Shown here: positions 52,813 to 62,247 of the stretch, piece by piece
Position numbering within the stretch: position 1 is the first letter of the stretch
Layout of the letters: every line of letters starts with the position of its first letter
NCBI GenBank assembly: GCA_900540805.1
Contig: UQHL01000015.1
Location: forward strand, 1 to 64,000
Length of the DNA: 64,000 nt
Direction: 5' to 3'
Source of the DNA: an uncultured Eubacteriales bacterium
GTDB taxonomy: Bacteria > Bacillota > Clostridia > Christensenellales > Borkfalkiaceae
The notes under the pieces: model-generated
Seen by the model: the letters and a program-made list of their open reading frames with translations, nothing else
What the model was told of the DNA's origin: nothing
Database searches by the model: none
Made by a program: the position numbers and the translations under genes

Positions 52813-53601
52813 ATGCACAAAAGAAACGTAATCGCAATTTTATTGACGGCGGTCATTTTTATTTCCGCCGCAGTGCTCGGCGTCTCCGCGGTCTATCGCG
52901 TAAACGCCGTCACCTTGGACGCTTCGGTCGTTTCCGAGGCGGCAAAGGCGGAAGCGGACGAGCTTCAGAAGCTTCTTTTAGAGCGATATAAGGACGAAAG
53001 CGTTTTTTTTGTAAAACCTGAAGAAGCGGAAGCGGATTTTGCGGGGTTTCCTTATTTCCGCATGACGGCTTTCAAAAAAGCCTATCCCAATCGGCTGATC
53101 GTTTCCGCGAAGGAGGATCCCGAAGTGTTTGCCGTGAAACACGCCGAGGAATATTATATTCTCGGCGCGGACGGCACGGTGCTGGGGCTGCGGGAAGAGC
53201 CGTCCAACCGTTCGGACGGGGCGGACAACGTGATCGTAACGGGAATTTCCGCTGCGGGCGCAAAAGGGGAGCTTCTCGGCGGCGACGAATGTATTCCTTC
53301 TTTTCTCGCCTTCTGTTCGAAGATGTCTCAGCTTTTGGACGGCTTGAGGAGCAACGTACTTTCGGCGGAAGTGTCCAGGCGCGCCTCTGCCCAGACGGAA
53401 ATGTTTTTTTCCTTTGTTTTCCGCGAAGGGATAAGGGCGGAGATAAAAAATCCCATGGCGCTGACGGAGAAAAAAGCGGAGGCGCTCGTTTCCTGTTATC
53501 TTTCGAGGCCCGACAATGAAAAATTGGGAGGATTGATCAGGGTAATGGACGATAACGAAGCCCCCGACGGGGTGCGCGCCACATATGATCAAAATGCGTG
53601 A
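52813..53601 (+). CDS. ftsQ: Division protein FtsQ/DivIB
   Basis: 262 residues. One N-terminal membrane helix (VIAILLTAVIFISAAVLGVS), then a POTRA-like segment (VNAVTLDASVV onward) and the beta domain (AYPNRLIVSAKEDPEVFAVK, YYILGADGTVLG). Family similarity is moderate, but topology and place after murA agree. Acts outside the membrane with FtsL. A terminator follows it, closing the first half of the cluster. Confidence 0.85.
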   Translation: MHKRNVIAILLTAVIFISAAVLGVSAVYRVNAVTLDASVVSEAAKAEADELQKLLLERYKDESVFFVKPEEAEADFAGFPYFRMTAFKKAYPNRLIVSAKEDPEVFAVKHAEEYYILGADGTVLGLREEPSNRSDGADNVIVTGISAAGAKGELLGGDECIPSFLAFCSKMSQLLDGLRSNVLSAEVSRRASAQTEMFFSFVFREGIRAEIKNPMALTEKKAEALVSCYLSRPDNEKLGGLIRVMDDNEAPDGVRATYDQNA

Positions 53602-53623
53602 AGGCGTACCTGCTGCCTTCCTG

Positions 53624-53648
53624 ACGCGGCGTATCGCCGCGTTTTTTT
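53624..53648 (+). terminator. Terminator after ftsQ
   Basis: ACGCGGCG pairs with CGCCGCGT around TAT, followed by seven T. It separates the mraZ-ftsQ transcript from ftsAZ. Confidence 0.9.
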
Positions 53649-53668
53649 ACGTTTTTTTCCTCAATCCG

Positions 53669-53697
53669 TTGACAATGCATTATAAATAGTGTATAAT
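53669..53697 (+). promoter_or_regulatory. Promoter of ftsAZ
   Basis: TTGACA (53669-53674), 17-base spacer, TATAAT (53692-53697): full consensus, 50 bases before ftsA. Confidence 0.85.
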
Positions 53698-53747
53698 AGA
53701 GAAAATATATTCTTACACAAATTGTTTTTACGGAGCGGACGGAAATT

Positions 53748-54932
53748 ATGAGTAACGAAAGCGTTGCCGTTCTGGATATACGTTCGTACGAAGTCACTTT
53801 CCTCATCGGGGCGAAAGGGGTCAACGACACGTTCGTATTCCGCGGCGGCACAAGCGAAAAATACGAGGGCTATTCTTCGGACGGATTTTTGGACGCGGCG
53901 TCTTTCCGACGCGCGGTCATCGCCGCCGTCACCTCCGTCAGACAAAATTACGAGGGCACCGTCAAGGAAATTTTCGTCGGCGTCCCCGCAGCGTTCGTTT
54001 CCGTATATACCAAGGGGCATACGATTTCCTTTCCCTCGAAGCGAAAAATCTCCGCACAGGAAATAGACGCCTTGTACGAAAGCGGGCTGGGTGAGCTCCT
54101 GGCTTCGGGACATTATATCCGCCGTTCGGATATGTATTTCGCGCTGGGCGACAATCGGAAATATTTTAACGCTTCCGATCTGTATGGTATTCCCACTGCG
54201 TCGTTAAAAGGCGCGCTCTGCTATTATTTCGCTTCCGACGAGTTTTTCGACGCCGTGGATTCCGTATTGAGGGAGCTCGGTTTCGAGGTGGTAAACTTTA
54301 TTCCGCAATCGTTGGCGCAGGCCGATTATCTGTTGCCCGAAAAGCTGCGCGAGGGATATGCTTTCCTCATCGACGTGGGGTTCCTTTCCACCTCCGTTTC
54401 CGTCGTTTACGGCAACGGGATCGTGCACGAGGAGGCGTTCGACTGCGGCTCGGGATATATTCTCGTGGCATTGATGCAGGGGCTGAAAGTGGATTACGAA
54501 ACCGCGGAGGAAATCCTCGCTTCGGCAAACGTCTCGGGCGGCGCCGTTTCGAAAGATCTGATGTGGACGGACGGGAGCGGCGTTGCCTATCCCGTGAGAG
54601 AGATAAACGAGATTATAAAATACGGGCTGGACGAGCTTTGCGAAAGCGTGGATAAATTTTTCGAAAAGTACTATCGCGGCAAAAGCACGATGGGCTTTGC
54701 GGCAAATCCTCTGTCTCTTACGGGCGAGGGGATCGGCGGCGTCAAGGGCGCCGCGGAACATATCGCCAAGCGTCTGGGCCGCATGACGGAGATCGTCTGC
54801 CCCGACCTTCCCTATTACGACAAGCCTTTGTTTTCGTCGAGAATCGCCCTGCTGGCCACGGCGCTTTCCGATAAGAAAAGAAGCGGACTGCTTTATAGAA
54901 TTTTCAACATTTTCGGAGGAAAAAACAAATGA
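53748..54932 (+). CDS. ftsA: FtsA-like actin-fold division protein
   Basis: 394 residues, a little shorter than typical FtsA. VAVLDIRSYEVTFLIG is a diverged phosphate-1 loop, FLIDVGFLSTSVSVVYGNGI the phosphate-2 region, and SLTGEGIGGVKGAAEHIAKR the adenosine motif. The C-terminal amphipathic helix LLYRIFNIFGGKNK would bind the membrane. It tethers FtsZ at the septum. The stop overlaps the ftsZ start (ATGA). Diverged, so FtsA function is inferred from position and motifs. Confidence 0.88.
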   Translation: MSNESVAVLDIRSYEVTFLIGAKGVNDTFVFRGGTSEKYEGYSSDGFLDAASFRRAVIAAVTSVRQNYEGTVKEIFVGVPAAFVSVYTKGHTISFPSKRKISAQEIDALYESGLGELLASGHYIRRSDMYFALGDNRKYFNASDLYGIPTASLKGALCYYFASDEFFDAVDSVLRELGFEVVNFIPQSLAQADYLLPEKLREGYAFLIDVGFLSTSVSVVYGNGIVHEEAFDCGSGYILVALMQGLKVDYETAEEILASANVSGGAVSKDLMWTDGSGVAYPVREINEIIKYGLDELCESVDKFFEKYYRGKSTMGFAANPLSLTGEGIGGVKGAAEHIAKRLGRMTEIVCPDLPYYDKPLFSSRIALLATALSDKKRSGLLYRIFNIFGGKNK

Positions 54933-56485
54933 TCAACAATTTCGGAGATAACGATAATTACGGGGCGGGGTACGGCTACGGTTCCTACGGGGAACAGCCT
55001 GCCGCTCCCGTGCAGGAGCCTTTGGCAAACAACCTTTCGGGCGTTGCGAAAATCAAGGTCATCGGCGTGGGCGGCGCAGGAAACAATGCGGTCAACCGCC
55101 TGATTGAATCGGGGCTGAAAAGCGCGGAATATATCGTCGTGAATACCGATAATCAAGCGCTTGCGCGCTCGAAGGCGACCAATCGCATCCAGATCGGCGC
55201 AAAGCTGACGAAGGGGCTGGGCGCGGGTGCCGATCCTTCCGTGGGCAAAGCCGCGGCGGAAGAGAGCAAGGACATTATTCAAAACGTCCTTAAAGACACC
55301 GACCTCCTGTTTATTACGGCGGGTATGGGCGGCGGAACGGGCACGGGCGCCGCTCCCATTATCGCAAAGATCGCAAAGGACATGAAGATCCTCACCGTCG
55401 CGGTGGTGACTCTGCCGTTTACGTTTGAAGCCAAACGCAGAATGGACAACGCCGTCGTCGGCGTGGAGGAACTGCGCAAATCGGTGGATTCGATCATTAT
55501 AATTCCCAACGACAAGATCCGCGAGGTGGTGCCGAAGGGGACGCCTTTCCCCGAAGCCCTCAAGGTGGCGGACGAGGTTTTGCGTCAGGGTATCCGCGGC
55601 ATAGCGGAACTGATTGTCAATCCCTCGCTGATCAATCTCGACTTCGCCGACGTGCGCACGACGTTGAAGGCGCGCGGTCTCGCTCATATGGGTATCGGCG
55701 TCGCCAAGGGCGAAAAGAGAATTTCCGACGCGGTGCGCTGTGCGGTATGCAGCCCCTTGCTCAATACCACGATCGAGGGAGCCAGCTCGGTCATTCTCAA
55801 CGTCGTGGGCGGAAAGGACCTTTCTTTGGACGAAGTATGGATGGCCGCCGATCTCGTAAAGGGCGTGATCGATTTTTCCGCCAACGTCATTTTCGGCGCA
55901 TGTATCGACGAAAATATGTCCGACGAAGTGGAAGTGGTCATCATTGCGACGGGCTTCCCCGCGGGCGGACAGACCGTTACGGGCACGGAAGACCGCTCGG
56001 CTACGGCGCGCAAAGTGTCCTCGCTGTCCGAAAAGATCGACCGCGCCTATAACAACGGTATGGGCGGAGCCAACATGGCCGCGGGAAATGCGCCCGCACA
56101 GCCCGCTCCCGCGCAGCCGTTTTATCCCGCCTCCGGACAAAACGTAAATAATCCTTACGGCTCTTATAATGCGGGTTACGGAACGCAGGGAATTCCCAAC
56201 GGATATACGCAGAATCCCTATCCGCCGACGGGCGCTCCCTATACCGCACCGACGGCGCCTTCTCCCTATGCAGACCCGTATCGTCAGCCTGCACCGCAGG
56301 AGGCCGGTCAATATCGCATGCCCGCCTACGGCGAAGTCGCGCCGGCGGCCGACCCCAACCGTTCTTTCGAGCCCGACGATCCCATTCCCGATCCGTCCCG
56401 CGCTCCCGTTGCTCAGGAGGCAGACAGAAAACATCGCCCCAAGTTTGTGGACTATTTCATTAAAAAGAATTCCGATAACAAATAA
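54929..56485 (+). CDS. ftsZ: Cell division GTPase FtsZ with a long linker
   Basis: 518 residues; most FtsZ are 350-400. A 40-residue Gly/Tyr-rich head precedes the core (IKVIGVGGAGNNAVNRLIES). The tubulin signature GGGTGTGAAP and NFADVRT-type segment NLDFADVRTTLKARGLAHMG are intact. After the core (about residue 350) come about 140 residues rich in Pro, Tyr, Asn and Ala, then a short C-terminal peptide (RPKFVDYFIKKNSDNK) that would bind FtsA or other partners. Forms the Z ring. Confidence 0.97.
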   Translation: MINNFGDNDNYGAGYGYGSYGEQPAAPVQEPLANNLSGVAKIKVIGVGGAGNNAVNRLIESGLKSAEYIVVNTDNQALARSKATNRIQIGAKLTKGLGAGADPSVGKAAAEESKDIIQNVLKDTDLLFITAGMGGGTGTGAAPIIAKIAKDMKILTVAVVTLPFTFEAKRRMDNAVVGVEELRKSVDSIIIIPNDKIREVVPKGTPFPEALKVADEVLRQGIRGIAELIVNPSLINLDFADVRTTLKARGLAHMGIGVAKGEKRISDAVRCAVCSPLLNTTIEGASSVILNVVGGKDLSLDEVWMAADLVKGVIDFSANVIFGACIDENMSDEVEVVIIATGFPAGGQTVTGTEDRSATARKVSSLSEKIDRAYNNGMGGANMAAGNAPAQPAPAQPFYPASGQNVNNPYGSYNAGYGTQGIPNGYTQNPYPPTGAPYTAPTAPSPYADPYRQPAPQEAGQYRMPAYGEVAPAADPNRSFEPDDPIPDPSRAPVAQEADRKHRPKFVDYFIKKNSDNK

Positions 56486-56495
56486 AGAGAATATG

Positions 56496-56528
56496 CCCCG
56501 TCCGATTGCAGCGATCGGACGGGGTTTT
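56496..56528 (+). terminator. Terminator of ftsAZ
   Basis: CCCCGTCCGAT pairs perfectly with ATCGGACGGGG around TGCAGCG, then TTTT. Confidence 0.9.
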
Positions 56529-56643
56529 GCGTTATACGGATGAAAGGACCTCCGTTTGCGCGGACGTCCTTTCAAGGAAGAATAAATCAGATATGTGAGT
56601 AAGCGGTTAAAAAGAATAAAATGCGCATAAAAGTATGGCCTGT

Positions 56644-56910
56644 TTATGCGGTGGCGGTCAAAGCGGCGGCATAAGCCTCTAAAATAGTGGCTTTCATAAA
56701 TTCCCTCGTTTCCGTATTGAGGGGATGGACGATGTCTTTGTATGTTCCGTCAACGGCTTTTCGGCTTGGCATTGCGATGAAAAGGCTGTCCGTTCCCTGT
56801 AGGATCTTGATATCGTGGACGACGAAACATCCGTCGATCGTAACCGCGGCAATGGCTTTTAATTTCCCCGTGCTTTCGATAAGTTTTATACGTATATCCG
56901 AAATTTTCAT
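56644..56910 (-). CDS. spoVG: SpoVG family RNA/DNA-binding regulator
   Basis: 88 residues, the usual SpoVG length. MKISDIRIKLIESTGKLKAI, then VTIDGCFVVHDIKILQG and LFIAMPSRKAVDGTYKDIVH plus PLNTETREFMKATI are diagnostic. SpoVG proteins bind nucleic acid and affect division and sporulation-related traits. It is the only minus-strand gene within the division cluster. A TATAAT lies about 50 bases upstream, but no clear -35 or sporulation-sigma site was found. Confidence 0.96.
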   Translation of the reverse strand: MKISDIRIKLIESTGKLKAIAAVTIDGCFVVHDIKILQGTDSLFIAMPSRKAVDGTYKDIVHPLNTETREFMKATILEAYAAALTATA

Positions 56911-56977
56911 AATGTATCGCCCTTATATCGATAATTTAGATTATTTTACCATATTATAACTAAATTTTCAAGTAGTT

Positions 56978-57007
56978 TTCACAAAGTTTTTTCAATTTAA
57001 CTATAAT
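56978..57007 (+). promoter_or_regulatory. Possible promoter of murC
   Basis: TTCACA (56978-56983), 18-base spacer, TATAAT (57002-57007). The leader of about 45 bases is AT-rich and has no ribosome site before the ATG at 57058. Confidence 0.5.
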
Positions 57008-57057
57008 AATATACGATAACAGTCATAATTATTTATTATAGCTCATATACATACTGC

Positions 57058-58410
57058 ATGCAACTGAGTTATTTCGACAATCTGCGTAAGTTTTACTTTA
57101 TCGGAATAGGGGGAATCAGCATGAGCGCGCTGGCTAAATTTCTCCTTGCCGGCGGCTATGAGGTCGCGGGGAGCGACATGACGGCGGGCGAGCAAACGGA
57201 AGAGCTGGCCTTATGCGGCGTAAAAATTTTTATCGGAGGCGACGCGGGCAATCCGCTGTTGCGGGACGCGGACGCGGTGGTTTACACCAGTGCGGTTTCC
57301 GAGGAAAATGCCGAGTTGAAGGAAGCGCGGGCGCGCGGGAAAAAAATTTGGAAGAGGTCGGAATTTTTGAATGTCGTCAGCAAAACGTTCTCTCACGTCA
57401 CGGCCGTCGCGGGCAGTCACGGCAAGACGACGTGTACGGCCATGTGCGCGCATATTCTCCGCGAAACAAACGTTCCTTTCGCCGCGCATATCGGAGGCGA
57501 GGACGGGGATTTCGGCAACTTTTATATGAGCGGTCGGGATTTTTTTGTGACCGAGGCGTGCGAATATAAAAAAAATCTGCTCGAGATCGAGGCGGAAACC
57601 GCGATTCTGCTCAATATAGACCGCGATCACATGGAATGTTACGACGGCATGGAGGATCTCGTCGATACCTTTCGGCAATATTGCAACAGTGCGGACACCG
57701 CTTTCGTGTGCGCGGACGACGAACGGTGCGCAAGCTTAGGCGAATTTTCTACTTTCGGCATTAAAAACCCCCGCTCCGACTATCGGGCGGTCAATATACG
57801 TCAGTCGGGACAAAAGTATTCGTTTACCGTATCGGAATACGGTAAATCGCTCTGCCGCGTTCATCTAAAGGCTGCGGGACGGTGCAACGTTTACAATGCG
57901 CTGGCGGCGTTTGCGGCGATGCGGCGGTACGGCTTTGACGAGAGGGAAATTTGTCGGGGGCTGGAGAGCTTTACGGCCGTCAAACGTCGCTTCGAGCATA
58001 TCGGGAATTATGCGGGAGCAGCCTTTATATGCGATTATGCCCATCATCCGCGCGAAATTCTGGCTACGGTTGCCACGGCGGAAAAAATGTGCTCGGGGAC
58101 GCTCTATGTGGTTTTTCAGCCGCATACCTATTCGAGAACGAAACTTTTGATGGAAGAATTTGTCAGAGCTTTGCGTCCCGTCAAAAATCTTATGATCTAT
58201 AAGACCTATCCCGCCAGAGAATATTTCGACGCGGCGGGCAGCGCGGCGACGCTGGCGGAAAACGTGGGAAGCTGTCTGTATGCGGAAAGCGTGCGGGAGC
58301 TGAAGACCTGGCTGAGAAGCACCGTTCAGACGGGCGATATCGTGCTGTTTTTGGGCGCGGGAGATATTTATTATGCGGCGCAGTATCTGTTGAAAGAGTT
58401 GAATAAGTGA
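57058..58410 (+). CDS. murC: UDP-N-acetylmuramate:L-alanine ligase
   Basis: 450 residues, normal length. FIGIGGISMSALAKFLLAGG opens it, VAGSHGKTTCTAM is the ATP loop, LNIDRDHMECYDGMEDLVDT the middle motif and YAHHPREILATV the C-terminal motif. Adds L-alanine to UDP-MurNAc. No ribosome site precedes the ATG (AT-rich leader). It is separated from murD, murE and ftsW, unlike in the common cluster order, and has its own terminator. Confidence 0.96.
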   Translation: MQLSYFDNLRKFYFIGIGGISMSALAKFLLAGGYEVAGSDMTAGEQTEELALCGVKIFIGGDAGNPLLRDADAVVYTSAVSEENAELKEARARGKKIWKRSEFLNVVSKTFSHVTAVAGSHGKTTCTAMCAHILRETNVPFAAHIGGEDGDFGNFYMSGRDFFVTEACEYKKNLLEIEAETAILLNIDRDHMECYDGMEDLVDTFRQYCNSADTAFVCADDERCASLGEFSTFGIKNPRSDYRAVNIRQSGQKYSFTVSEYGKSLCRVHLKAAGRCNVYNALAAFAAMRRYGFDEREICRGLESFTAVKRRFEHIGNYAGAAFICDYAHHPREILATVATAEKMCSGTLYVVFQPHTYSRTKLLMEEFVRALRPVKNLMIYKTYPAREYFDAAGSAATLAENVGSCLYAESVRELKTWLRSTVQTGDIVLFLGAGDIYYAAQYLLKELNK

Positions 58411-58444
58411 TTGTTTCGGCAATAAGAACGGGGCGTAGCGCAAC

Positions 58445-58500
58445 AAAATCGGCGGAAGGGGAGAGAAAAGAAAAAATCTCTCTCCTTCCGCCGATTTTTT
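58445..58500 (+). terminator. Terminator of murC
   Basis: AAAATCGGCGGAAGG-GAGAGA pairs with TCTCTC-CCTTCCGCCGATTTTTT over more than 20 bp. Confidence 0.9.
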
Positions 58501-58512
58501 GCTTCAATACAA

Positions 58513-58541
58513 TTGATAAATAAGAAAAAAAATGTTATAAT
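58513..58541 (+). promoter_or_regulatory. Promoter of ftsK
   Basis: TTGATA (58513-58518), 17-base spacer, TATAAT (58536-58541), about 28 bases before the start. Confidence 0.8.
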
Positions 58542-58569
58542 ATGAGGGTATAAACGGGAGGTGAACGCC

Positions 58570-61500
58570 TTGAAAGAGAATAACGAAAAAAATAAGGACG
58601 AAAAAGAGAAGAACAGGAGGGCGGAGATCGTCACTCGGGAAAGCCTCGGCGCCGTCGGCGTCGTGTTTTCCGTACTCGCTCTGCTCATTCTCTTTACACG
58701 CTCTTTGATTTTCGGCGAAATCGGTGTTACGATCGACTATTTTCTCCTGGGAATGTTCGGTTACTGTGCTTATCCGCTGTTTCTTGCGCTGTTGTATCTT
58801 TCTGTGACTTCGGTGATCGGGAAACGTTTTATCCGCAACAGAAAGGCCGCCGCGGCTATTGCCGCCTCGGTCGTTTTTCTCATGCTTATTCTGCATATCG
58901 CACTTACCTACAAGTGGGAGCTTTCGGGCTATATTTCCGCGTGTTTTAAGGCCGGAAAGGACGGAATCGGTACGGCGACCGCCGCAGGGTGGACGGGGGC
59001 GATTTTCGTATATCCGCTTGTAAAACTGACTACGCGTATCGGCGCTTTGATTATATTTTCCGCGCTGTTTTTACTTGGCGCCTATCTTTCCGTATGCTTC
59101 GTGACGGGCGGGGGGCTTTGGCTCAGGTCGAAAAAAGAAAAAAAGTCGCCCGTAAAGCCCGAAACGCAGGCAAAGGCGTCCGCGCCTGTTTCCTTTGGCG
59201 AAGCGGGTTATCCGTACGGAGAAGATAGGATTCTTCCCCGCGCAAATGAGCCGTCGGGACAACCGCACGAGCGTATTCCCGTTTCCGCAAACGCGGCGGA
59301 CGGCAGGGGCGGGGCGTATATGCAGCAGCCTGCGGCTCCGTACGGAGCTCCTTATGCTCCCGCCCCCGAAGTAAGACAGCGGCCGGGCGTGATGCTTTCC
59401 GGCGGCGATTACGCCGCGGGCAACGGACGAGTTTCTCCCGCGGAGCCATCGAATGCGTTTTCTCCGTTCGGCACTTTTTCTTCCCCTGCCGTCCGTTCCG
59501 AGCCGGGCATTCCGGCAAGTACGGAAAATTCCGCGGGGTATCGGGAATACCAGCAGAGCAAAGAATTTTTGTTCGGCAGTTCGCCCGCCGAGATCTACCG
59601 TAAAAATCTCATTTTCGACAGTAACGCTAACGTCAATAAAAAGCCGCCCGTCGATCCCGACCAGCCGACCGTATATGACGGCACGTTTGCGGGATCTTAT
59701 TCCGCGGCGTATGCCGAGTCGGTAAACGGCGGAGACGAGCCTGCCCGCCCCGCGAAGATATTGACGGATAACGTCAGGGGGCAAGATTTATATGCGCCTC
59801 CCTACACCCTTCGAGATGGCGGTCCCGAACCCGGATTTGGAAATGCGGCAGCTTTCATACCGCCCGTTTCCCCGACGGTTGCACCCGTTCCGCCTTTCCC
59901 CGCAGAGCCTGTTCCGCCCGTTCGGACGGAACCCGTGCAAACTCCCAGCGTGCATATTTCCACGCCGGAAGCCGATGTCGGCGGGGAGAGCTTTCGAGGC
60001 GCAGAGCCCGTTTTTCCCACGTCTCCAAAGGAGGAGGAAAAGGACGGCCGCGGCATGTCCTCCGTATTCGGAGAGGAACGGAAGGAAACTCCGCCCGCAC
60101 CTGCGGAGAGGACTCGCCCCGGATTTTTCGATATTTTTTCGCCCTCCAACCCCAACATTTACGGCAACGGGGGCGGGGCGGACGAAGCTCAGCCCGAGAC
60201 GCTTTCGGGCGGAAGAGAGGACTTTGGCCGTATCTCCGAGCGTGGAAATTCAGACGTTTTTGGCCGCTCGGACAGAAGAGACGAGCTTTCTCCCTTTGAC
60301 GACCGCGCGCGAGAGGCGGAGGAACGCCCGCTCGGCAGCAAGAGGGATATTTTTGACGACGAGGACGATAAGGAAAATCCTTACAGTCTGCGTTCCGATT
60401 TTTCGGAACAGCGCGGCGGAATGCCTGCGGAAGGCGATCCGTCCGGAGCGGACGACGTACCGTTCGGTCGTTCTTCGCGCATGGATTCACCCCGCATAGA
60501 GGATTCCCGCATGAAGCCTTCGCGCATGGACGGAGAGAGGAATGCGGAGAGGCGCAGCGAGGTATTTGTAGAACCGCCCTGTCCCGTTCCGCCGCCTGCG
60601 CCTAAGCCCAGGCCCCGCGTTCATAAACCTTATCGTCCCGCGCCGCTCGACTATTTCGACTGTCGGGATGTGGAACCCGACTCCAACGCGGAGGAAGTGG
60701 AAAACAATAAGCATACCATTCTTGAAACGTTGGACGCCTTCAAGGTGACGGACGCAACGATTGCGTCGGTCACGTACGGCCCTACGGTTACGAGGTACAA
60801 CGTAGTTATTCCGCGCAATATTTCCGCGAAAAAGGTGGTTTCTCTCGATCAGGAAATTGCCATGAGCCTTTATGCGGCCAAAGGGGTGAATATCTATCCC
60901 AATTTCGAGGACGGCGCGGTCAGCATCGAGGTTCCGAATAAAAACAGACAGTTTGTTCAGCTCGGCTGCATGTTGACGGGGGACGGCTTTACGAAGTCCA
61001 AGTCAACTTCGCTGGTTTATGCAATGGGCAAGGACGTCGGCAACCGCAAGGTTTACGGCGATATCTGCAAAATGACCCACCTGCTGGTGGCAGGCGCTTC
61101 GGGCTCGGGTAAAAGTGTGTTCCTGCGCAGCCTCATTATCAGCTTGATCGTAAAATATTCTCCCGACGAGCTGAGACTTATTCTTATCGACCCTAAAAAG
61201 ACAGAGTTCGTCATTTACGATCATCTGCCTCATCTGATGATCAACGAGATCATCACGGATATCAATAAAGTTATTCAAAGTCTCAACTGGGCAATCGGTG
61301 AAATGAATCGTCGTTACGGCCTGTTCGAACAGATGAGCCGTTCGGGGACATATGTCGTCAATATTGACGAATATAACGCCAATGTCGCGGCGGGGGAGGA
61401 AAAGCTCCCGAAGATTGTCATTATCGTCGATGAACTTGCCGACCTCATGCTTGCGGCAAAAAAGGAGGTCGAGGACAGAATCCAAAACCTCACGCAGAAA

Positions 61501-62088
61501 TCCCGTGCGGCGGGTATTCATCTCATCATCGCCACCCAGCGTCCTTCCGCGGACGTCATCACGGGGGTCATCAAGGGCAACCTGCCCACGAGAATTGCAT
61601 TTTCCGTAGCTTCGGAAGTCGATTCCCGCGTTATTCTGGACGCATCGGGCGCCCAGAAGCTTTTGGGATACGGCGATCTCCTGTATATCATGGCGGGCAT
61701 GAATACGCCGACCCGCGTACAGGGCGCCTCCATATCTTCCGAGGACGCGCAGAAGGTGGTGAACTTTATCAAGGCGAACAACGAGGCGGAATACGACGAA
61801 TCGGCTTCCGCATTTATCAATAACACCAAAATGCAGGGCGACGAAACGGAGGAAAGCGAAGACGAAGGCGTGGAGGAGGTATATATCGAGGCGCTTCGGT
61901 ATATCATTCAAAGCGGAAGCGCGTCCATTTCCATGATTCAGCGCAAGTGTTCCGTGGGGTATAATAAGGCGGGGAAGATCATCGAATGGATGGAAGATAT
62001 GGGCTATATTTCCGCATTCGACGGCGCTAAAGCCAGAAAGGTACTCATTACCAAAGAGGAATTTGAAAGCAAGTACGGCCCTCTGTGA
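58570..62088 (+). CDS. ftsK: DNA translocase FtsK/SpoIIIE with a very long linker
   Basis: 1172 residues from TTG 58570, chosen because GGGAGG sits nine bases upstream (the GTG at 58561 is part of that ribosome site). Residues about 30-190 carry four membrane helices. Residues about 190-690 are a disordered linker rich in Pro, Ala, Arg and Glu. The motor has Walker A GASGSGKSVFLRSLI (about 841) and Walker B IVIIVDELADLMLA. The gamma domain closes the protein (YIIQSGSASISMIQRKCSVG). It pumps DNA across the septum. Typical relatives are near 800 residues. Confidence 0.95.
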   Translation: MKENNEKNKDEKEKNRRAEIVTRESLGAVGVVFSVLALLILFTRSLIFGEIGVTIDYFLLGMFGYCAYPLFLALLYLSVTSVIGKRFIRNRKAAAAIAASVVFLMLILHIALTYKWELSGYISACFKAGKDGIGTATAAGWTGAIFVYPLVKLTTRIGALIIFSALFLLGAYLSVCFVTGGGLWLRSKKEKKSPVKPETQAKASAPVSFGEAGYPYGEDRILPRANEPSGQPHERIPVSANAADGRGGAYMQQPAAPYGAPYAPAPEVRQRPGVMLSGGDYAAGNGRVSPAEPSNAFSPFGTFSSPAVRSEPGIPASTENSAGYREYQQSKEFLFGSSPAEIYRKNLIFDSNANVNKKPPVDPDQPTVYDGTFAGSYSAAYAESVNGGDEPARPAKILTDNVRGQDLYAPPYTLRDGGPEPGFGNAAAFIPPVSPTVAPVPPFPAEPVPPVRTEPVQTPSVHISTPEADVGGESFRGAEPVFPTSPKEEEKDGRGMSSVFGEERKETPPAPAERTRPGFFDIFSPSNPNIYGNGGGADEAQPETLSGGREDFGRISERGNSDVFGRSDRRDELSPFDDRAREAEERPLGSKRDIFDDEDDKENPYSLRSDFSEQRGGMPAEGDPSGADDVPFGRSSRMDSPRIEDSRMKPSRMDGERNAERRSEVFVEPPCPVPPPAPKPRPRVHKPYRPAPLDYFDCRDVEPDSNAEEVENNKHTILETLDAFKVTDATIASVTYGPTVTRYNVVIPRNISAKKVVSLDQEIAMSLYAAKGVNIYPNFEDGAVSIEVPNKNRQFVQLGCMLTGDGFTKSKSTSLVYAMGKDVGNRKVYGDICKMTHLLVAGASGSGKSVFLRSLIISLIVKYSPDELRLILIDPKKTEFVIYDHLPHLMINEIITDINKVIQSLNWAIGEMNRRYGLFEQMSRSGTYVVNIDEYNANVAAGEEKLPKIVIIVDELADLMLAAKKEVEDRIQNLTQKSRAAGIHLIIATQRPSADVITGVIKGNLPTRIAFSVASEVDSRVILDASGAQKLLGYGDLLYIMAGMNTPTRVQGASISSEDAQKVVNFIKANNEAEYDESASAFINNTKMQGDETEESEDEGVEEVYIEALRYIIQSGSASISMIQRKCSVGYNKAGKIIEWMEDMGYISAFDGAKARKVLITKEEFESKYGPL

Positions 62089-62161
62089 GCTCCGCCAAAT
62101 AGAAAATAAAAAAATTTCGGAAAAATTTTACAAAAGCGGCGCACGTATGTCATATTTATTG

Positions 62162-62170
62162 TGATATAAT
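62162..62170 (+). promoter_or_regulatory. Extended -10 promoter of rimO
   Basis: TGATATAAT, an extended -10 box with no good -35 box. It is 78 bases before the rimO start. Confidence 0.5.
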
Positions 62171-62247
62171 AGGATTGGAAATACAAAAACGCAAAGTAGG
62201 CTTTTGCATTTGTGTGCGGGCAAAGATAACGAAGGAAAACGCAAAGA

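Noticed and set aside
54893..56575. A 560-codon open frame on the minus strand opposite ftsZ
   Set aside because: It is a shadow of ftsZ: the composition is rich in Arg, His and Gly, there is no ribosome site, and no family is recognisable.
56911..57000. Sporulation-sigma (sigma-H) promoter for spoVG
   Set aside because: I found no AGGA/GAAT pair at the right spacing; only a TATAAT-like -10 box is seen.
59792..60499. A 235-codon plus-strand frame inside ftsK
   Set aside because: Alternative frame of the Pro/Arg-rich FtsK linker, with no ribosome site or recognisable domain.
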